From Hsuehochloa calcarea (taxonomy: Eukaryota; Streptophyta; Magnoliopsida; Poales; Poaceae): a DNA stretch of 64,000 nt. Below are positions 11,561 to 22,989 of the stretch, piece by piece (position 1 is the stretch's first letter; every line of letters begins with the position of its first letter). Below the pieces are notes generated by a model. The model ran no database searches. It was not told where the DNA came from and saw only the letters and a program-made list of their open reading frames with translations. The stretch covers positions 14,494,915 through 14,558,914 of the forward strand of contig CM070606.1 of the NCBI GenBank assembly GCA_036346395.1. The letters run 5' to 3'. Position numbers and translations under genes: made by a program.

Positions 11561-13605
11561 CCTTGACTCGAGTTCGACCCGGGCGAGCTGACTCGGCTGA
11601 ACCACCTTGGTGCACCACGCCGAGCCAGGCTACGTCCGCACTCGTTCGCTGCCGCTGATGAGGTGGGCCCATGTGGTCAGCTCCTTCTTCGTCGCGCTGG
11701 CACGCCCACAAGAACACAGCACCACATCGCGACCGCACTCTGCTCTCGCCCCAGCAATGCTGTGAATCCACTGCATGCGCTGACCACTCCTGGACCTTCG
11801 CCTCTTTACGCCGCCTCCACTCTGTCATCTTCTCTGGGTTAAAACCCCTCTAAACCTTGGTTTCTTCTCACGTCTCCTCTTTTTCGCTGAGGAGAGAGAA
11901 GCTCGTTCTGGCTCCATTCTAATGTAAGCTTCCAAGCTTTGTGTCCTCTCACCGTTACCTCCGATGTCGTTTCTATTTTTGCTAATGCGGAACTTTGTTG
12001 TCACTTGTAGGTTTGGGAACACGATCGTGTCTTTCTTAGCTCCGGAGCGCGCAGCCGAGGACATCACTGTGCCAACTTCGTGCTCGGTGAGTATTATCCT
12101 CGTTCTTACCGTCACATCGTGCCTTTGAGCATGAGTAAGTGTTCCCCTCACCTAATTTCATCAATGCATGACAGGAGTTCGAGGAGTTGAAGCTTTGCCC
12201 ATTTTTGACCGAAGAATACCTCTTTGTCTCCCTCTTCAATCCAGCAATGCATTCTTTGATTTCTTGCTATTAGAGCATCCTCTTGTGGTCTGTAAGCTAT
12301 CCCGACCACTCATTCCCTCTATTTTTCTCAAAGCATCCTCTCCACGTGAGGCTGTGCCGCCACCGTCACCTTCTTCAACGCCGATCAACCTCCGGCCATC
12401 TCTACTACCCTCCATCGGTCAGGTACCCTCAGTAGACCCCGTAGATGCTTGGGCACCTGCTTAACCGGACACTGTGGAGCTTTTGTTGTTCATGCACTTT
12501 GTCGTAGTTGGTAGCTCCATCCCTCTTCGGCTAGCCACGGTATGGTCCACCTCCGTCGTCACCACCAGTCCGAGGAGATGCGCACTGCTATTGCACATCT
12601 ATCTCTGGTCTTGGCCAGTGCGGACGTGGCTGAAATTGTTGGCAATGCGCAAGCGAGTGTAGCTCGGTATTGTCGGATTACCGACAATACTGTAGCAACG
12701 CCATTAGGACACAAATCCATTTTTATTTTGCTAATGATTGCTTACGGAATTTAATGACCGTCTTAAGAAGTGATGAGTGTATTAAATGTGGGACCCATGA
12801 ACAGAAAACAAAACCAATTACAGTTTGAATGAGTGAATGACATGTGGGTCCTGCAGACGTAAGTGGACATTCACGGATCGGTAGACCAGCACGTGGACTC
12901 ACGGTCCATGCACGTGCTATGGACCGTATCACTGACATGCGGGTTAAATCCAAAATTAAAATGAAAATTGTATTGTTCATTAGGCCCCACCAGTCAGCGA
13001 TTGTGGCTAGTTAAGCTCCGGTAAGAAAAGTTTAAAATACATTTATAAATATGGAAATGAATTATTGTTGCACTAAAAATTCTATTAACTTAAAAAATGC
13101 ATAACTAATTCATTTTAACTCCAAATACGGTGAAACTAATTTTGATAATTTCCATTTTAAGTAAGATTTATTTTAAAATATGTTTCAAGTATTTCTCTAT
13201 AATAGAGAATATAATTTTGGAAAATTATCCATAATTCCATTACTTTTACAATTGAAAAAAGCTGATAACTTTGAAAATTCGTCACTATTTCATAAAAACT
13301 CCAATTGACATGAACCAAGTTATTTTGGTCTTAGAATAATATTATCTATCCATCTATATAATCCTTATCTCCACCACTATTCTAGAAATTTTCGCAAAAT
13401 ATCAATTTTTAGTGAACTGTACTGAATGTGATTTTTATGGAATTTCAAGAATACTGATTTTCAAACTGCTATAACTCTCTCATATCAAATCCAAATTAAA
13501 TAATTATTTCACCTAAATTTATATAAAATCATAATCTATCTACTGTAGAAATATAATGTATTTTGAGCAATTTGTATTTTTTGCCTTTTCTTGATGTTTA
13601 TTCGG

Positions 13606-13614
13606 TATAAATAG
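13606..13614 (+). promoter_or_regulatory. TATA box of the 3659-14995 LTR
   Basis: TATAAATAG, the best promoter match in the LTR. Transcription from about 13640 would place the conserved motif (14041) and hairpin (14394) in the RNA. Confidence 0.5.
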
Positions 13615-14040
13615 ATTCCAAAGCGATTGATATAGACTCGTACACCACCTAGAGCGAGCAACTAGACTTCTAGTAAGGCAAGCATCATTTGAACTTTCTT
13701 CTGCATCAAATTGATCCCAGTTTTGATAAGTGGTGTTTTGAAATGAAATGTTAATTGCTTTGATGTTATTTTGTTATATCAATATTTTTTTGATGTGTAG
13801 ATAGTTATATCCAAATCTTGATGCCATCCTTGTTAAATTGCAGTACACATATATGCTTAGGAATAGATGGATGTGATGATATTCTTTTGTGTATTGAGTG
13901 CTTAGCAATGCAGGTCTAGATTATACGTTAGTACGATTCACTCTTATCAATAATAAATTTTGGTCTAGATCGTCGCATCTGGTTATTTGAGTATAAATTT
14001 TATTGTTTCAAGTAGTACTCTCCTGTAGGGATCAAACTTT

Positions 14041-14409
14041 TCCAGTAGCCGTGTCCATAGTTATGGATAATATTTGGTTTTGGGAGACTTCATGCTAGAC
14101 TTTTCGATTAAAATTGACATGGTTACAACTTTGTTTTCGGCATGAACGAGTGTTCAGGTATTTTAGTTTATCAAAGTGAGCTGCCACTTTGGTATTTATT
14201 TGATTCAATAGTTTATTAATGCATAACTTTATCATATGTTTTATTTATATTTCAAATCTGATTTTGAAATGGCAACTAAAAAACTAGTATGTGTAGGTTG
14301 AAAACTATTACGTCTTTCGCAAAATTAAAGCTACTAATGATATTATCTGAATGTCCAATATGCATAACTAATTTTTCTTTGTGTAAAACATGCGAGTACA
14401 ATTGTACTC
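14041..14409 (+). other. Conserved motif and hairpin in the split gypsy LTR
   Basis: The motif is decayed here (CCAGTAGCCGTGTCCATAG at 14042-14060). The hairpin is a perfect 16-bp palindrome, GAGTACAATTGTACTC (14394-14409), in the context ATGCGAGTAC...GTACTCAACC. Confidence 0.65.
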
Positions 14410-14995
14410 AACCCGCTTGCTGCAATTACTGGTGAGGATGAGCCTCCGATCGACGAGTTCGTTAGCGCCGATTACGGCGACTCCAACGAATAGTGCTATT
14501 CTTTAACTCTCAGTCGGTTACCTTGGGTTATGGGCATACTACTGCTGGTCTTTTGCTTATATTACTTTCTTTCGCTGCCACTTTAAGTGTTTTATTAAAT
14601 TTGGCTGGTCGGCCCTTTTGTAATTGATGTAGACTTGAACTATTGTGTTGTATGTCTTTCATTATGACTATGTATGAATATTGTATGTATGTGATTGACG
14701 TTGATGAGGGTATGTGTGTGTTGGTCGCTGATCTTGGTAGCCAACATGAGACGCATACCTACAATTGTGAATTCTATCTTAACTCGTTTGAGTGAGGACT
14801 TGGACCGTTCGGAGAACCGGTCATCATGCAGTGCTTGTAGCAGAGCAGTGCGCATGATCACCGGGGCTCTAGTTTCCATCGGGCCTTCTCACTTAAGCGG
14901 AGTTAAGGTGAAATCCATTCACTTTAGGCTCAGAGTTATTTCTATAAGATCGGGAAGGTCTCAGTCTTATGGAAATAACCTGGGGGGTCCTCACA

Positions 14996-15360
14996 GCGTT
15001 AGTATCAGAGCCATATTGACTGTAGGTTAGAAATAGCACTTACGTTAGTGTTAGCAAGCCTTTTGGGTCAACATATTTTAACTTAGTGAATTTATTTCTT
15101 AAAGTTAAGTTATGAATCTCTTTTATTCCTTAACTATCTTAGAGTTATTTCTTACCCTACTCTCTTTCGGATTTGTAAACTAATTTTCCTCTTACCTTGT
15201 CCTCTTGTTTTTAGATGAGTCGTCAAGTGTTGGTCAAAGAAACTCAAGCAGAAGACGTTGGAGGATATGTGGCGCTTCTCTGAGATATGATGTGGAGGGC
15301 GAACTTCACATACCAACCTTAGTATGCTATCTACCGCCACAACTAAGGACCCTGAATCTG
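14996..15360 (+). mobile_element. PBS and truncated internal region of the split gypsy element
   Basis: GCG spacer then TTAGTATCAGAGCC (14999-15012), a tRNA-Met-type primer site with one change. About 350 bases of AT-rich internal sequence follow, then a break into the 158-bp direct repeat at 15361. No gag is recognisable, so the body and 3' LTR of the element are missing from this side. Confidence 0.65.
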
Positions 15361-15518
15361 TACCCGGGTAACTGGCCTAATTCTACTAGATTCTCAGGGA
15401 CAAATGCAATTCTCTAGTGTAAGTACATACATCTGTATTAATCACCACTATAAAAGGGTACAAAATCACCGTCCAAAAGATAGGAATTTAATTTTGGCTC
15501 CCGGCGGCCCGTATCAAT
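15361..15518. repeat. Direct repeat, left copy (158 bp)
   Basis: Matches 17284-17440 at more than 90 percent identity by eye, same orientation. Contains CTATAAAAGGG, which resembles a TATA box. The two copies bracket the second TRIM-plus-flank segment. The ends are not TG...CA. Confidence 0.8.
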
Positions 15519-15567
15519 TAGTAAAAGATGTACGAGGATATGGCATCAAATCCATGCAACCAGTGGC

Positions 15568-16054
15568 TAGGCATTGAGCGAATTTTGGGCAGGTTGTTAT
15601 AGATGGTATTAGAGCATCAACCTTCGCTGCATGGGCACATATGGGATAGGGGCACTGGCATCTGGCGCATGACCCGTGTAGGTTTGGAGTGAACACACGC
15701 CATGACATATGTGCCGGCACTGAACACACGAACGTATACCGAATTGTGGTTCTGGGCATTTGTTGTGTATGTGGTATGCTGCCAAGAGCGTCAGCCCTTA
15801 AGGAGGGGTGAATTTAATACCCCGAGGTGTTCGTAGTGCGACTCATGTGGACTTGTGATGGTGGGATTAGTTTCACATTTGTTTCCTGCAGTGAGTTGTA
15901 CTAGCACATAATGCATGTTGGGTCCAAATGTAGCACCTCTAGGTTAACCCTTTTACACGAAGCGAGGACAAAAGTATAAGTAGGGTGCTATGTGAGCGTA
16001 GGTCCTCCCCACGGTTGGCTAGGCAAAGAGCAAATTTTGTGCCAGTTTGTTACA
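15568..16054 (+). mobile_element. TRIM element, copy 2 (5' truncated)
   Basis: Only the last 34 or so bases of the first terminal repeat remain (to 15601). They are followed by the primer site TGGTATTAGAGC (15604-15615), a centre of about 200 bp, and a complete second terminal repeat (15813-16054). Sequence and order match copy 1 at 1555-2252 with diverged bases throughout. Confidence 0.8.
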
Positions 16055-17153
16055 AACGCCTCCTGCGGTTGGGCCCGGGAGTCCACCGGTCAGCAACGTG
16101 GTGCGTCGAGGATGACAGAAGTAGCATGTCTCCATGCTGGCGCACACAGCCACGCATACAAAGGGAGCAGCACGAGGTGGAAGAAGACTCCCGACAGGGG
16201 CAGCCTGGGTCACTGGCCAGTGATAGCCAAGGAAGGCAACAGAAAGAAGGCGCATTCGGCGGAAAGACACTTTTGCGCGAAGGAAACGAAAAGGAGAAGG
16301 TGGCTGCGGAGGGGACGGTGGGTGGGTTGTTGCTAGGCCGACAGTAACGGGCCAATCCAAGCATGGGTAAAATGGTCTGCGGCCGGTTTAAAATTATAAA
16401 TCATTTTCACATTGATTTAATTCCAGAAATCACATTTTGAGCTTAGAAATTTATGAAACTTGGCTCAAAAATTTTGATTTTTTTCGAGAAGCTCCTTTGA
16501 TTACATAGAACCAGAATAAGGTTTCCCAAGTTTTTATAAAGTGTTAATTAATTTAAAAAATGCATTTTCAACAACGAAAAATTAGGAAAAAAAAACTTTA
16601 ACTAAAGCAACAAATTTTGGAAAAACCTAAAAAAAATCAGAAATGAGATTTTGAACATAAATACATAATACTTTGAAATTTTGGGATGTTATGACCGAGA
16701 TTGCATGGACTTGATTTTTATTCTTTGGCTAGTGTAGGAAGTAAGTTTGTTTGGACATTGGCTCATTGTTTACAGCCTTGGGATCAAGCAAAAATACTTC
16801 AAATTGTTAACGTGCAAAATATCTTGTATATCTTCAGTCGAGTCTATCTGGAAGTTTGTTGTACATTATATTATATAAGGTTGGTTTTGCTTTGGTTGAC
16901 GGTTGTATTCTGTAGTGTAATCCCGCTGTTTTCAGTTGTACACTGTTCACCATCCGGCAATGCAATACAGCACAGCTAGCGCCCATCGATTAAGGTGTGT
17001 GCGTAGGGCAATGTTAGGAGGTTTGTATATAGTTTATTGGCTGAGCTGGTGATCGTAGGGAAACACCCATGGTGGAGAGGGAGAAGTTTGTAAAGGATAT
17101 ATATTGAAATATCCACTTTGTTCAAGATACTTTTAATAAAAAAAGAGTCTTAA
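16055..17153 (+). repeat. Duplicated TRIM flank, copy 2
   Basis: Second copy of 2253-3658, ending at the same AGAGTCTTAA. It lacks the 260-bp solo LTR (single GAGTC at 16840-16844), which makes it the empty-site reference for that insertion. No gene recognised. Confidence 0.75.
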
Positions 17154-17283
17154 TATCTAATTATTTATTGTTATAGTAAAATATTGTCAATACCCTTCCA
17201 AATCAATGGTTAGATTTAACTTGTACTCTTATTTAGATACGAGGTGCCAATATTTTTCTCATTTTCGTTGGTATTTGCGATAG

Positions 17284-17440
17284 TACCGGGTAACTGGCCT
17301 AATTCTACTATATTCTCAGGGACAAATGCAATTCTCCAGTGTAAGTACATACATCTGTATCAATCACCACTATAAAAGGGTACAAAATCACCGTCCAAAA
17401 GACACAAATTTAATTTTGGCTCCTGGCGGCCTGTATCAAT
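17284..17440. repeat. Direct repeat, right copy (157 bp)
   Basis: Second copy of 15361-15518. Between 17154 and 17283 there is only AT-rich unassigned sequence. Confidence 0.8.
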
Positions 17441-18726
17441 CAAGTTAGGGATTTAAAATATATAACATGTAAATGTTAATATTCAAGTTAGGGTCCTCAC
17501 CATGGCATATAACAATGTTTTTTATCCTATAAAAGTAAGATAGCAATTATAAGGGTGTTCTATGCAACTATGCTACAAAATGCAATGTTCCTAAAAATAT
17601 ATCCCTACAAAATGCAACACCAAACCATAACATGTGTCGTATATACGCTGCGTGGTGATCACAAGGAATAATTCCAAGACTTAATGTGGGGAGCTCCCGT
17701 GTCACTGCCGGATGTGAGCTCCCGTCGCCGGATCCGACCCTTTACGCCGGCCACCTTCACCGCTCCCAACGCTTCACCGTCACTGTGCCACCTTCTCCAG
17801 ATCCGGTGCTCTCCGGCGCCATGGAAGCCGCCGTGCTAGGGAGTCGAACAAGGAGGGGAGGAGGTGTCGGGAGGAGTGGAGGGGTCGCCGTCAGGAGGGT
17901 TTGATGTGTGGGAGTTTTGGAGGGGAACGATGTCGTCGAGATGGGATCGATTGGGCAGGGGATTGACAGGAAGTTTTCGTTTTTTCGGGTGTGGATCCCA
18001 CCGACCAGTACCAAACATTGTGACATTTCTTGCTAAGCTGGACCCCCTTAAGTTGTCTATACGTTGCGGGTGCTCTAAGAATAGTCCACATCAATTCAAT
18101 GGATATTTTCAACTTGTCATCAGAGGCAGACAATAAATACAGCTGTCAACTTGATCAGTGATGCATAACTTGATTAAAACAAATCATGGTAGCACTTAAT
18201 TTCATAAAATATATGTCCTATATTACAAGTAAACAGAACCTTGATGATTCCTCCATATTTTTTTTTTGAATGACTTCCACACTTTATATATTGTTTCTGG
18301 CACATTCATGATTTAATACTAGATGTCTGAATTAACAAGTTGACACTCAATACTATCTGAAGAGTTCTTGCATTTTATAACAAACGGTCAATGCAGAACC
18401 AACCTTCTGGACGGCACGGTGTATACTATCTGGTGTATACTATACACCACCTTCTGGACGGCACGGTGTTCAACGTACTTTACAGAGGAGTACGGTGTTC
18501 ATCTCCATAAAATTCGGTCGGGATTCTTCCGCCCGGCAACTTCTTGCCTTCAAAACTACTCTATAGTAAGTCCTCGACAATGTATAATTGACCGATTCAT
18601 TTCTAATAAATGTCTCCCTTTGTTCTAAATATAGGTATAAAAAGAAATGGATTGACCGCATAAAAATAACATCATTATGTTTGTCTTATAGAATACTTAC
18701 GTATTATTTTATAAAAATTTTAACAT

Positions 18727-18762
<36 letters not shown>

Positions 18763-19015
18763 GTCCGTTTTGTACTCCTGAGAGTATGTACACTCACTTC
18801 TAATATACCACTTAAATGAGTATACTATACTTATTTATCACTTTCAGTATACTTAAATACCAATTATAAGATACTCCATTGCGACTTGACTGAAATTTTC
18901 CATTGGAGCCCTTTATTTTTTTACGATGATCTAGAAATACTCATTTAATTATTTATTTGTAATCTTTATTATGGATAATGACGTCATTATGTGGTTCTTG
19001 AGTACACATCTTAAT
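17441..19015. other. Unassigned region with a GC-rich island
   Basis: A GC-rich part (17690-18020) has overlapping short frames on both strands with no domain I recognise. Such patches can be captured gene fragments or LTR promoter regions. Within 18400-18475 a stretch of about 20 bases (CTTCTGGACGGCACGGTGT) is repeated. A possible Stowaway-like MITE end (CTCCCTTTGTTCTAAATATA) sits near 18611, without a partner end. The rest is AT-rich and featureless. Confidence 0.45.
18729..18761. repeat. (TA)n microsatellite
   Basis: An uninterrupted run of alternating T and A of about 33 bases. Confidence 0.95.
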
Positions 19016-19731
19016 GTTCACAAGGGAGAAGCTGGAGTCGTAAGATCTTCTACGACTACCTCAGGATCATAAGTTCTTCTACGATCACCTTATGATCGTT
19101 AGTCCTTCTACGACAAGCTCAGCTACGATCACTCTATAGTCGTAAGTTCTTCTACGATTAGCACATGATCGTAAGTTCTTCTACGATCACCTCATGGTCG
19201 TAAGTCCTTCTACGACCAAGTCAGTTATGATCACCCTATAATCGATCGAGCTTACAAACAAGTAGGCCCAATTGATTATGGTATCTAAACAGTCAATATA
19301 CGCTATTATTATTCAGAATAACTACACGATTAATCTCTCCGTCCTGGTGATAAATGCTTGGCGACATGGGAACATTACTTCTCCAACAGTAATATCCGGT
19401 AACTACGCCATCATTTTAAGCATTGATACGCCCTTTGGGCAGGAGAAATTGTCACTCACTTCGAGCATGCTATAAAAGGAGGAATCACTAGACGGCGGAG
19501 GATGGGGAGGAAGAAAGACACAATCAGGAGTACAAGACATTGCATTTCAGTCTTTCTCTTAATCTGTAACCAGCATCCTCAATATAGCTACAGGAGTAGG
19601 GTTGTTATTCTCTCCGGAGAAGGCCCGAACCTGTATAAAAATTCATGTGTTATTCCCTCTGCGTGATTTGAGTCTTGGAGACCTAACAGATCAAACAATC
19701 ATTACGTAAATTCGGTTCTAAAACACCAACA
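19016..19731 (+). mobile_element. 3' part of an LTR with a TTGGCGCC-type primer site
   Basis: The right border is clear: ACACCAACA ends at 19731 and is followed by a primer-binding site. A TATA box (TATAAAAG, 19471-19478) and AT-rich downstream sequence suit an LTR promoter. A degenerate tandem repeat fills 19037-19249. The left border is not resolved; 19016 is a lower bound, chosen at a TGTTC string. The clade may be Tat/Athila-like gypsy, from the primer-site class only. Confidence 0.6.
19037..19249. repeat. Degenerate 29-bp tandem repeat in an LTR
   Basis: About six units with the core TCGTAAGTTCTTCTACGATC. Two units carry about 15 extra bases. Each unit contains the arms TCGTA and TACGA, so it can fold on itself. 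Promoter-proximal tandem repeats of this kind are often enhancers in plant LTRs. It is not a CRISPR array, since there are no unique spacers. Confidence 0.8.
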
Positions 19732-19732
19732 G

Positions 19733-19751
19733 TTGGCGCCGACTGTGGGGA
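19733..19751 (+). promoter_or_regulatory. Primer-binding site, TTGGCGCC type
   Basis: TTGGCGCCGACTGTGGGGA starts one base after the LTR end. TGGCGCC sites are typical of Tat/Athila gypsy elements; the exact tRNA (Asp or Arg type) is not decided here. Confidence 0.65.
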
Positions 19752-19800
19752 TCTTCTGGTCATCAGGTTTCCTTCATTTTCTTCCAACTCTAATGCTTCC

Positions 19801-20313
19801 ATGGTAGGAGAGTGGAACGAGGAGAACTGGTTTGACTTGGTTGATTACACAGATACCGACATGGATACCGGCTTCGACTACGAGCCGAGTATTGTATCAT
19901 CCGATGGTGATGTCGCCTCCGGATATCATTCTCCAGGAAACCATACCACTAATGGAGTTGAGGAGGGATCCTTATCCCCCACAATGTTACGTCCAAATAA
20001 GGAACCAACTTCCTCAAAGGGCAAGGGTCAATCTGACCACAATCAGGACTGCTCCGAGGCAGACCAAGGACATGGTGGGGTCTACCCCTCCAAATATTCA
20101 AGTCCACCTAAGGCAGTCCGACCTAGCACAATATGCTCTGGAAGCTATCATTCTGGTGCCTCATTAGCACCTGGTGGTACTGTCTTTCCGGTTAGCCCCA
20201 CAAAGGATAGGGTCGAACATGCTTTTCATACGAGTTCGACCATCCCATTGCAGGGCACATTTGTAAATGGAGATGGTTATGACCCGGAATTTCACTTCCT
20301 AGAGGGGTTTTGA
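19801..20313 (+). CDS. Orphan retroelement reading frame, truncated by an LTR insertion
   Basis: A 170-codon frame starts 50 bases after the primer site, where the first protein of an LTR element is expected. The protein is acidic and low in hydrophobic residues (opening MVGEWNEENWFDLVDYTD), Ser/Pro/Gly-rich and without recognised domains, zinc knuckle or membrane segment. Its stop codon TGA at 20311-20313 is the first three bases of an inserted LTR, so the natural product was longer. It may be the N-terminal part of a gag-like protein. Function is unknown, and the frame could also be a leader frame of no consequence. Confidence 0.45.
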   Translation: MVGEWNEENWFDLVDYTDTDMDTGFDYEPSIVSSDGDVASGYHSPGNHTTNGVEEGSLSPTMLRPNKEPTSSKGKGQSDHNQDCSEADQGHGGVYPSKYSSPPKAVRPSTICSGSYHSGASLAPGGTVFPVSPTKDRVEHAFHTSSTIPLQGTFVNGDGYDPEFHFLEGF

Positions 20314-20602
20314 TGAACCTTGGAGGTCCTGATCTGGCCCGATCTTTCGATGAGAAGATAAATTCGGTAGAAGTCGCTCAACTCTCACGATCCTGGCTAC
20401 GAACTCGACAGGCCCGAAACCACACAATCGCTGAACTACCCGATAAGTCGTTATTAACCGTGCACGAATACTTAGATGACCTGATCACGAATATCAATTC
20501 CTGCATACACCGAAGAAGCACGCAAGAACAAGGTAAAATGCAATCTCATGTATTGCAAATATATGATTGAGTTCAAAAGGTGGGATTCCGCAGAGGTCCT
20601 TT
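20311..20602 (-). mobile_element. Fragment of a CRM-like LTR
   Basis: Starts TGATGAACC and follows the first 290 bases of the LTR at 3982-4960 at about 80 percent identity by eye (for example the run ending ACACCGAAGAAGCACGCAAG). It is cut off at 20602 by the copia LTR. The rest of this LTR is not found beyond the copia element, so DNA was lost there. This is an older copy of the same family. Confidence 0.75.
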
Positions 20603-22942
20603 TGAAGGGTAACGCGGCAAGGCTACGATAGCACAAATAAAAATTTACCACGCAACCAAGGAACCACCACAAGCAATAGATCACGAGATTACCGCTAGAC
20701 GCGCCGACTCGTAGCGGAAGTTGAGTCGTTGTAGCGAGTTGATGCAGTCGTAGTCGTACTCACAACGCGTCTCCTCCTTCGACTGGTTGTACTCGAAGCG
20801 CGTCTACTCCTCCGAGTGGTCGTACTCGTCGCGAGACTTCTCCTCCGACTCCGGTGAATGTCACAAGTTGCGGATCGTCCCAGTGCTGATGCTTCGCAAC
20901 AACACCTCCGAGGTATCCACACATACGGGGCAGGATCACCACGTGCTGGAGTGCTAGCACCGGCAGCGTGGTTGAGATGGCGTGGCTATTAGGGTTTCGG
21001 GAGTTCTTCCAAAGACCATCATCTCCTTCACCTTATGCCACCGCCCCTCTTTATATAGGCATCCATTATGGGTCTCGACCTGGAGGCCCATTAGGAACTC
21101 GTGGCCTATACGAATTCGGATCACCATCCAAAACAGATTCTTGCCCTTTAAGTGTGCGACCCCACAGCTTCATGTGTAATCAGTTATGACTCTGAAACTC
21201 TTTTCCGATCACTAGTCGTTAGCGGTACCTAGCAGCACATAACGATTCCCAAATACACATAAAATATATCGACGAACCTTGATGTAATATGATATATGAC
21301 CAGGCCCTCATCACTTACGACCAGTTCGTATTTTGATACAACCAGTTTGCAATTGGTCACGACCAGTTCGTAACTCCTTACGACCATGTTCTTACCATTA
21401 TGTGATTACGTTCGATCAATCTATGACCAGCTCGTATCTCCATACGAGTAATCCGTAACTGATCGAACTAATCAACCTACTCATGCATTCTCCCTTTGCC
21501 TCACGATGCCTGGTTGAACTCCAGGTGAGATGTTGTGTCATCCATGGACTGTTCAAAACTTTCTCGATCGAGTGTCGGATAACATCTTGTGGTCGACACT
21601 TCGACCACTAGTAGCATGTCCATGCACTTTCTTTATCCGATCACCATGAGGGGACCAGAGACATCTCTCCTGTTATGTTAGGAGGGGCAAATCGCATCTT
21701 GACCAGTCATATCCCTCCGTATGTTTCATAGTATACCCGAAAGCTACCTTTATAACTACCTAGTTACGAGTAGCGTTTGGCAACCCCTAAGAGTGCTATT
21801 ACACATGTAGGGAACCATGCTGATCTCAGGTCTAAGGATTATACATCATCATTACTTGAGAGCAACTAATGACACAAAGATTCATAACAATCTCGATAGT
21901 GTCTCAATGATGGGTCTATCCAACACCATGTTCTCTAACATGTGCTCACATTATTGATTTGATATCTCCATATCCATGACCGGTGAAACCAGGTCATCAA
22001 TCAATACACGTGCTAGTCATGGATTCACTGGTGTTCCGACCAGTGACCTCCGACCAGGGATACATTTAGAATGACATCATATAAGTTAAAGAGTTCCACC
22101 AATAAGTCACATACTTGTTGATCTATAACAAATGATTCATTCAAGGAACATGATAACATATTATCAAAGACATGAACATAATGAAATATCATCATCTCTA
22201 TTGTAACACCCTGACCCAAAATCGGCTCACTGCCCAGCCCACCAGGGTGGACCCGCCCACACATAGCACCTCACTTACACTTTTCGTCCTCGCTTCATGT
22301 AAAAGGGTTAACCAGAGGTGCTACGTTTGGATCCAACAGGCATTATATACTACTACAACTCATTTGAAACAAGCAATGTGGGACTAATCCCACCACACAA
22401 CTCCTCATGGGCCATATGGGCCACACTACGAGTAGGCTGGGGTATTACATTCACTCCCCTTAAGGGTTGACACCCTCGGCAGCATACCGCATACGCAGCA
22501 AATGCCCAGAACCACCACTCGGTACACGTCCGTGCGTCCAGTGCCGGCACATATGCCATGCCATATGTCCACTCCGGGCCCACAAGTGCCATGCGCCATA
22601 TGCCTGTGCCCCTGTCTCGCACACGCCCGTGCAGCGAAGGTTGTTGCTCTGATACCATCTATAACACCCTGACCCAAAATCGGCTCAATGCCCAGCCCAC
22701 CGTGGGGTGGACCCGCCCACACATAGCACCTCTCTTACACTTTTCGTCCTCGCTTCATGTAAAAGGGTTAACCCGGAGGTGCTACGTTTAGATCCAACAG
22801 GCATTATATACTACTATAACTCATTTGAAATAAGCAATGTGGGACTAATCCCACCACACAACTCCTCATGGGCCACATGGGCCACACTACAAGCAGGCAT
22901 GGGTATTACATCTATGATTGCCTCTATGGCATATTTCCAACA
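20603..22942 (-). repeat. 3' LTR of the copia element (with a nested TRIM)
   Basis: Starts TGAAGGGTAACG and ends TTTCCAACA on the plus strand. It is 2,340 bp, or about 1.63 kb without the TRIM and one TCTAT. A minus-strand TATA box (CCTATATAA) lies at 21051-21059. Near 21315-21470 is a cluster of ACCAGTTCGTA/TACGA motifs. Confidence 0.9.
22202..22910 (-). mobile_element. TRIM element, copy 3 (complete, 709 bp)
   Basis: Terminal repeats at 22202-22449 and 22660-22910 flank a 210-bp non-coding centre. TGGTATCAGAGC on the minus strand (22645-22656) sits beside the right repeat, which makes the right repeat the 5' one. A purine tract (AAGGGGAGTG on the minus strand) sits beside the left repeat. 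The target duplication TCTAT is perfect (22197-22201 and 22911-22915). One repeat has lost its TG (TA at 22660). Same family as the copies at 1555 and 15568, in the opposite orientation. Confidence 0.92.
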
Positions 22943-22960
22943 GTCTCCCACTTGCACTAG
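22943..22960 (-). promoter_or_regulatory. Polypurine tract of the copia element
   Basis: CTAGTGCAAGTGGGAGAC on the minus strand directly abuts the 3' LTR. This is the plus-strand primer position and resembles the BARE-1 tract. Confidence 0.85.
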
Positions 22961-22989
22961 AGTCAATCATTTAAGTATCTAATACCGAT

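Larger units (their letters stand above)
3659..14995 (+). mobile_element. 5' LTR of a gypsy-type element, split by a nested element
   Basis: Starts TGTCACATCC at 3659 and ends GGGGTCCTCACA at 14995. The nested gypsy element plus one duplication copy (3982-11565) is not part of it, leaving an LTR of about 3.75 kb (3659-3981 plus 11566-14995). The end is followed by GCG and TTAGTATCAGAGCC, a one-base variant of the tRNA-Met primer-binding site, so it is a 5' LTR. Its first 320 bases resemble the start of the LTRs at 45889 and 52999, and its last bases and PBS spacer are the same as theirs, so it is a diverged relative. A TATA box lies at 13606. The conserved motif (14041) and hairpin (14394) sit in the transcribed part. 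Short frames in the GC-rich portion (11580-12460) look like chance. Confidence 0.8.

Noticed and set aside
18605..18650. Stowaway-type MITE
   Set aside because: One end only resembles the CTCCCT...AAATATA terminus; no inverted partner or TA duplication found.
19037..19249. Possible CRISPR array
   Set aside because: Units abut one another without unique spacers and are degenerate; this is a plant LTR tandem repeat.
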